Source of the DNA: Calditrichota bacterium
Lineage (GTDB): Bacteria > Zhuqueibacterota > Zhuqueibacteria > Zhuqueibacterales > Geothermadaptataceae
Length of the DNA stretch: 64,000 bases
Direction: 5' to 3'
Assembly: GCA_008501765.1 (NCBI GenBank)
Contig: QQUE01000002.1
Coordinates: forward strand, 494,336 to 558,335
Part shown: in pieces, positions 61,491 through 64,000 of the stretch
Numbering within the stretch: the stretch's first letter is position 1
How the letters are laid out: each line of letters begins with the position of its first letter
Program-made: the position numbers and the translations under genes
Notes under the pieces: model-generated
Seen by the model: only the letters and a program-made list of their open reading frames with translations
The model's database searches: none
What the model was told of the DNA's origin: nothing

Positions 61491-62206
61491 GATTTTTTTT
61501 GACAGAGGACGGCCAAATAGGCTGCTTTCCGGGGAAACAATCGATTCATTGTGCGATCAATAAACAGGGTAATCCAATTAACCGGCAAACGCAAGCGGGT
61601 AAAATGTTTCACCGACCGTTTGTTGACAATCAAGCGAACCTTTAAAACCTCATAACCTTGATCGGCAATGCTTTTTGCCAGTTTTTTCTGCGTGAAGCTA
61701 TGTAAATGGCCACTCGTGTGATACCGTTTTTTTGTCACGGGATCGACAACGGTTTTCGCCTCCAGGTTCTCATTGAAGGGCACACAAAAAAGGGCCATCC
61801 CGCCGGGTCGCAAAAACGAATGCATTTTTTTCAGCGCGGTTTCGTAATTTTCCAGATGCTCAAGCACTTCCTGCGAAATGAGGGCATCAAATCCCGATTC
61901 GCTGATATCAAACAAATTTGCATTTACTTGCTTGATTTGATATTTTTTCGCGGTATCCGCGAATAAACTCAGCCTTTTTGCAGACAGATCAACGGCTGTT
62001 ATTTTCTTTCCATCCCGGGAAAGTAAAAAATCAAAATAGCCTGTGCCGCAACCAATATCGATGAGCGTTTTGAATTCACCGGATTTAAGCAGCAATTCTC
62101 GCAGCTGATGATGCCGAAGCAATTCGTTCCGGAATAGTCGTTTGCTGCGGTCAGCTTGCCAAATATTATATATAAAATCATCGCCATCCTGAATATAATC
62201 ATTCAT
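61487..62206 (-). CDS. Class I SAM-dependent methyltransferase
   Basis: The protein has 239 residues. The SAM-binding motif is TLIDIGCGTGYFDFLLSRDGKKITAVDLSAK (about 43-73), followed by ALISQEVLEHLENYETALKKM and FLRPGGMALFCVPF. This is the UbiG/ubiE-like fold common in polysaccharide loci, where such enzymes methylate a sugar or the chain end. Its position among glycosyltransferases with four-base overlaps on both sides supports a role in capping or decorating the glycan. The exact acceptor is unknown. Confidence 0.87.
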   Translation of the reverse strand: MNDYIQDGDDFIYNIWQADRSKRLFRNELLRHHQLRELLLKSGEFKTLIDIGCGTGYFDFLLSRDGKKITAVDLSAKRLSLFADTAKKYQIKQVNANLFDISESGFDALISQEVLEHLENYETALKKMHSFLRPGGMALFCVPFNENLEAKTVVDPVTKKRYHTSGHLHSFTQKKLAKSIADQGYEVLKVRLIVNKRSVKHFTRLRLPVNWITLFIDRTMNRLFPRKAAYLAVLCQKKS

Positions 62207-63438
62207 TTCGAATTCCCCATACTGCGCTCCATGATGTGGAATAATTTCTTTGCCTGTGCTTCACGGCTGAACTGATTTACAAATGAATCATCCGCAGGTT
62301 TCACCCGTTTATTCGATTTGCATTCTTCGTATAACTCCACAAATTTCTCCCGTATTTCCTCAATTATTGATTCCCGCGCCAGATAAGATTTGCCATAATC
62401 ATCCATAACCTGCCACAATTCTCCCGGCTGAGATAGAATGGCCAGAATGTATTTATTTAATTTAAAATACTCGAACACTTTCGCCGGGAAAAATTCGGTA
62501 TTATTCATGCCAGTTGCAAACAGGAGAAGTGCATCAGCCGCAGCGAGTCGCTTCAGCATTTCCGGATGGGGTTGATAGCGAATAAAATTCACAATCCCGT
62601 CTAACCGGGGAAAATCATTCAACCACTTCCGGTTTTCCACACTGCCAATTATCTCAACACAAAATTTTTCAGTATCGATATTCCCTTGATTTATTGCCAA
62701 GTTTAAGGCAGAAAAAAACGGCACCGGATTGTGCAATTCATTCAATCGTCCGGCGTATGCAAAGGTTATTTTGTTCTTTTTTACCGTACCATTCTCTGCA
62801 TCGAGATGGAGAAAATCCTCCTGATCAAAACCATTGCGGATTAAGGAAACATTGTTGGTCCCGGCCAATTCTTCAAAATTATTTTGGCCTTTTTCTGTGA
62901 CAGCTATGATGTGAGAACAAGATTTAAGTACTCGTTTTTCTAACAGTTTATGTTGTAGTTGACTGGCGTATTTATAAAAAGATGGATTATTCGACCATTC
63001 GTCACGAAAATCAACAACCCAGGGGATGCCGGTTTTTTTTGCAATTTTTTCGGCAACAATGTGGCTCGAATGCGGTGGTGAAGTGGAAAAGATCAAGTCG
63101 ATATTTTCTCGCTCTACAAGTCGGATTCCCTTTTTTACGGCGGTTAAGCGCCATAGCGCTGCTGTATCGGGAGGAAAATATGAACGCAACACCTTCTTTA
63201 AATCCCCCCGAAATAACACGCCGATATCACGAGTTTTACTAACTTTAATATTTTCCAAATTTTCAAGAAGACTCGGATCGGTTATTTTGGCTCTTTTTGT
63301 CGCTGTTAATACAAATACTTCCAGGCCGTTACGGCGCAAATATTTGCAAAATTTTGCTACACGTTGAACTGCGGGACCGCCTTCCGGTGGAAAATTATAA
63401 CTGATAACCAGTATTTTTTTCAGTTTCCGTTTCTCCAC
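62203..63438 (-). CDS. Glycosyltransferase family 4 (third)
   Basis: The protein has 411 residues. It starts ILVISYNFPPEGGPAVQRVAKFCKYL, typical of GT4 enzymes of the WcaI/WbuB type. LIFSTSPPHSSHIVAEKIAKKTGIPWVVDFRDEW is a conserved block of that group, followed by ITFAYAGRLNELHNPVPFF and LLLFATGMNNTEFFPAKVFEYF at the donor side. It probably acts early in assembly of the glycan chain. It overlaps the methyltransferase gene by four bases. Confidence 0.9.
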   Translation of the reverse strand: MEKRKLKKILVISYNFPPEGGPAVQRVAKFCKYLRRNGLEVFVLTATKRAKITDPSLLENLENIKVSKTRDIGVLFRGDLKKVLRSYFPPDTAALWRLTAVKKGIRLVERENIDLIFSTSPPHSSHIVAEKIAKKTGIPWVVDFRDEWSNNPSFYKYASQLQHKLLEKRVLKSCSHIIAVTEKGQNNFEELAGTNNVSLIRNGFDQEDFLHLDAENGTVKKNKITFAYAGRLNELHNPVPFFSALNLAINQGNIDTEKFCVEIIGSVENRKWLNDFPRLDGIVNFIRYQPHPEMLKRLAAADALLLFATGMNNTEFFPAKVFEYFKLNKYILAILSQPGELWQVMDDYGKSYLARESIIEEIREKFVELYEECKSNKRVKPADDSFVNQFSREAQAKKLFHIMERSMGNSK

Positions 63439-63446
63439 GTTCGAAG

Positions 63447-64000
63447 CTATACCCTGCGTACCAAATTATAGTTTTTGAAGCCGCCGATTTCTTTGCCCCC
63501 GGCCACGTGCTGCTCAAGGAATGAGATAAATTTATCCCGAAATGTCTCGTGTTTGTGTTTTTGCCGCAATGGATTAATCTTGCCGCTGTGTTGCAAACTC
63601 TCCTGCCAATTAAGTTTATCTATCCACTCGGCCATCACAGCTGGATGGGTGTCCTCAAATCGAGCTACTCGGTCCAGGGGGCCGTAATCGAACTCTTTTG
63701 GAATTGCTTTATCCATTTCAAGCGCTCTCTCAACACCTTTGTGGTTCGTGTTGATATGCCGAATTTTCGTTTTCATCAACTTTGGTGGGCGCACCCAGCC
63801 GTAGTGAAAAATACGCGCATCAATGGTCGCTACATTGAGCTTGAAGGTGCCTTCTTTTTGTCGATAACTGAGACCATCAAAATCAGGGATGCGGCGGAAA
63901 GATTGTGCTGATTGCCAGGAATGAATTTCAGGATCATTGCGAATGATACGAATTTCTTTTTTATACCACCCGTGCGATTTGTGAAAATGATCGTAATCAC
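63447..64000 (-). CDS. Glycosyltransferase family 2, C-terminal part (gene runs off the right edge)
   Basis: The reverse frame is open from the stop at 63447 to the window end, so the start lies outside. A GTG at 63794 would give only 115 residues, but coding continues upstream of it. The decoded extension includes YKKEIRIIRNDPEIHSWQSA and DARIFHYGWVRPPKLMKTK, a layout found near the end of many family 2 glycosyltransferases of surface glycans. The catalytic N-terminus is not in the window. It precedes the GT4 gene by 8 bases, so the operon continues to the right. Confidence 0.65.
   Translation of the reverse strand, partial: DYDHFHKSHGWYKKEIRIIRNDPEIHSWQSAQSFRRIPDFDGLSYRQKEGTFKLNVATIDARIFHYGWVRPPKLMKTKIRHINTNHKGVERALEMDKAIPKEFDYGPLDRVARFEDTHPAVMAEWIDKLNWQESLQHSGKINPLRQKHKHETFRDKFISFLEQHVAGGKEIGGFKNYNLVRRV

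Overview
The window looks like chromosomal DNA of a free-living, Gram-negative, heterotrophic bacterium. Lipid A genes (lpxB, lpxK, an LpxL-type acyltransferase) and a heptosyltransferase show an LPS-bearing outer membrane. The large carboxypeptidase-regulatory-repeat protein with a FlgD-like C-terminus, the PorV/UPF0164 barrel, the CBM9/DUF5916 protein and the DUF4388 (PATAN) receivers are a mix I associate with the FCB-side phyla, Calditrichota or KSB1-like. That placement is inference: no rRNA, tRNA or ribosomal protein gene is present to test it.

Layout. 1-6.65 kb: the 3' part of a giant repeat-built surface protein and its neighbouring outer-membrane barrel. 6.7-14.7 kb: housekeeping and envelope genes on mixed strands (LOG hydrolase, MATE transporter behind a Fur-like box, orphan TAXI lipoprotein, PlsC-like acyltransferase, a lipoprotein combining LIM zinc fingers with a DA1-type peptidase, DUF4920 + PepSY pair, deoxynucleoside kinase). 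14.8-22.7 kb: DUF5916 outer-membrane protein, M16C metallopeptidase, FxsA, DUF819 transporter, DUF493 protein. 23.3-27.3 kb: a compact stress-type operon of ECF sigma factor, anti-sigma factor with a repeat-like C-terminus and two DUF4097 proteins, closed by a terminator. 27.5-31.3 kb: lipid A operon (Gfo/Idh oxidoreductase, lpxB, DUF374 acyltransferase, lpxK). 31.5-39.0 kb: a signalling block (sigma-54 response regulator, an unknown protein, a small zinc-finger protein, two receiver-PATAN proteins whose phospho-acceptor Asp is Glu, and a degenerate small-GTPase-like protein). 39.1-43.6 kb: transsulfuration enzymes, an MA-type peptidase and an LpxL-like acyltransferase. 44.3-49.9 kb: a polyol-phosphate polymer locus with three related CDP-glycerol-type phosphotransferases, a fourth divergent one, a nucleotidyltransferase and a TagD-like cytidylyltransferase. 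49.9-64 kb: a minus-strand LPS/glycan operon split by a two-gene PLD-helicase plus DNA-methylase module (51.1-58.4 kb).

Two long gene-free gaps (22.7-23.3 and 43.6-44.3 kb) each carry three DnaA-box-like 9-mers in matching but opposite orientation. They share a 16-base identical inverted word, so they are candidates for replication-initiator binding regions.

Strongest leads: the Asp-to-Glu receiver/PATAN/pseudo-GTPase cluster; the bacterial LIM-DA1 lipoprotein; the PLD-helicase/methylase module, with an apparent composition break at its specificity domain and nested inverted repeats at one edge; the DnaA-box gaps; and the teichoic-acid-like polymer locus in an LPS-bearing cell. Base-composition statements rest on hand counts of single 60-base lines. 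No database search was possible.
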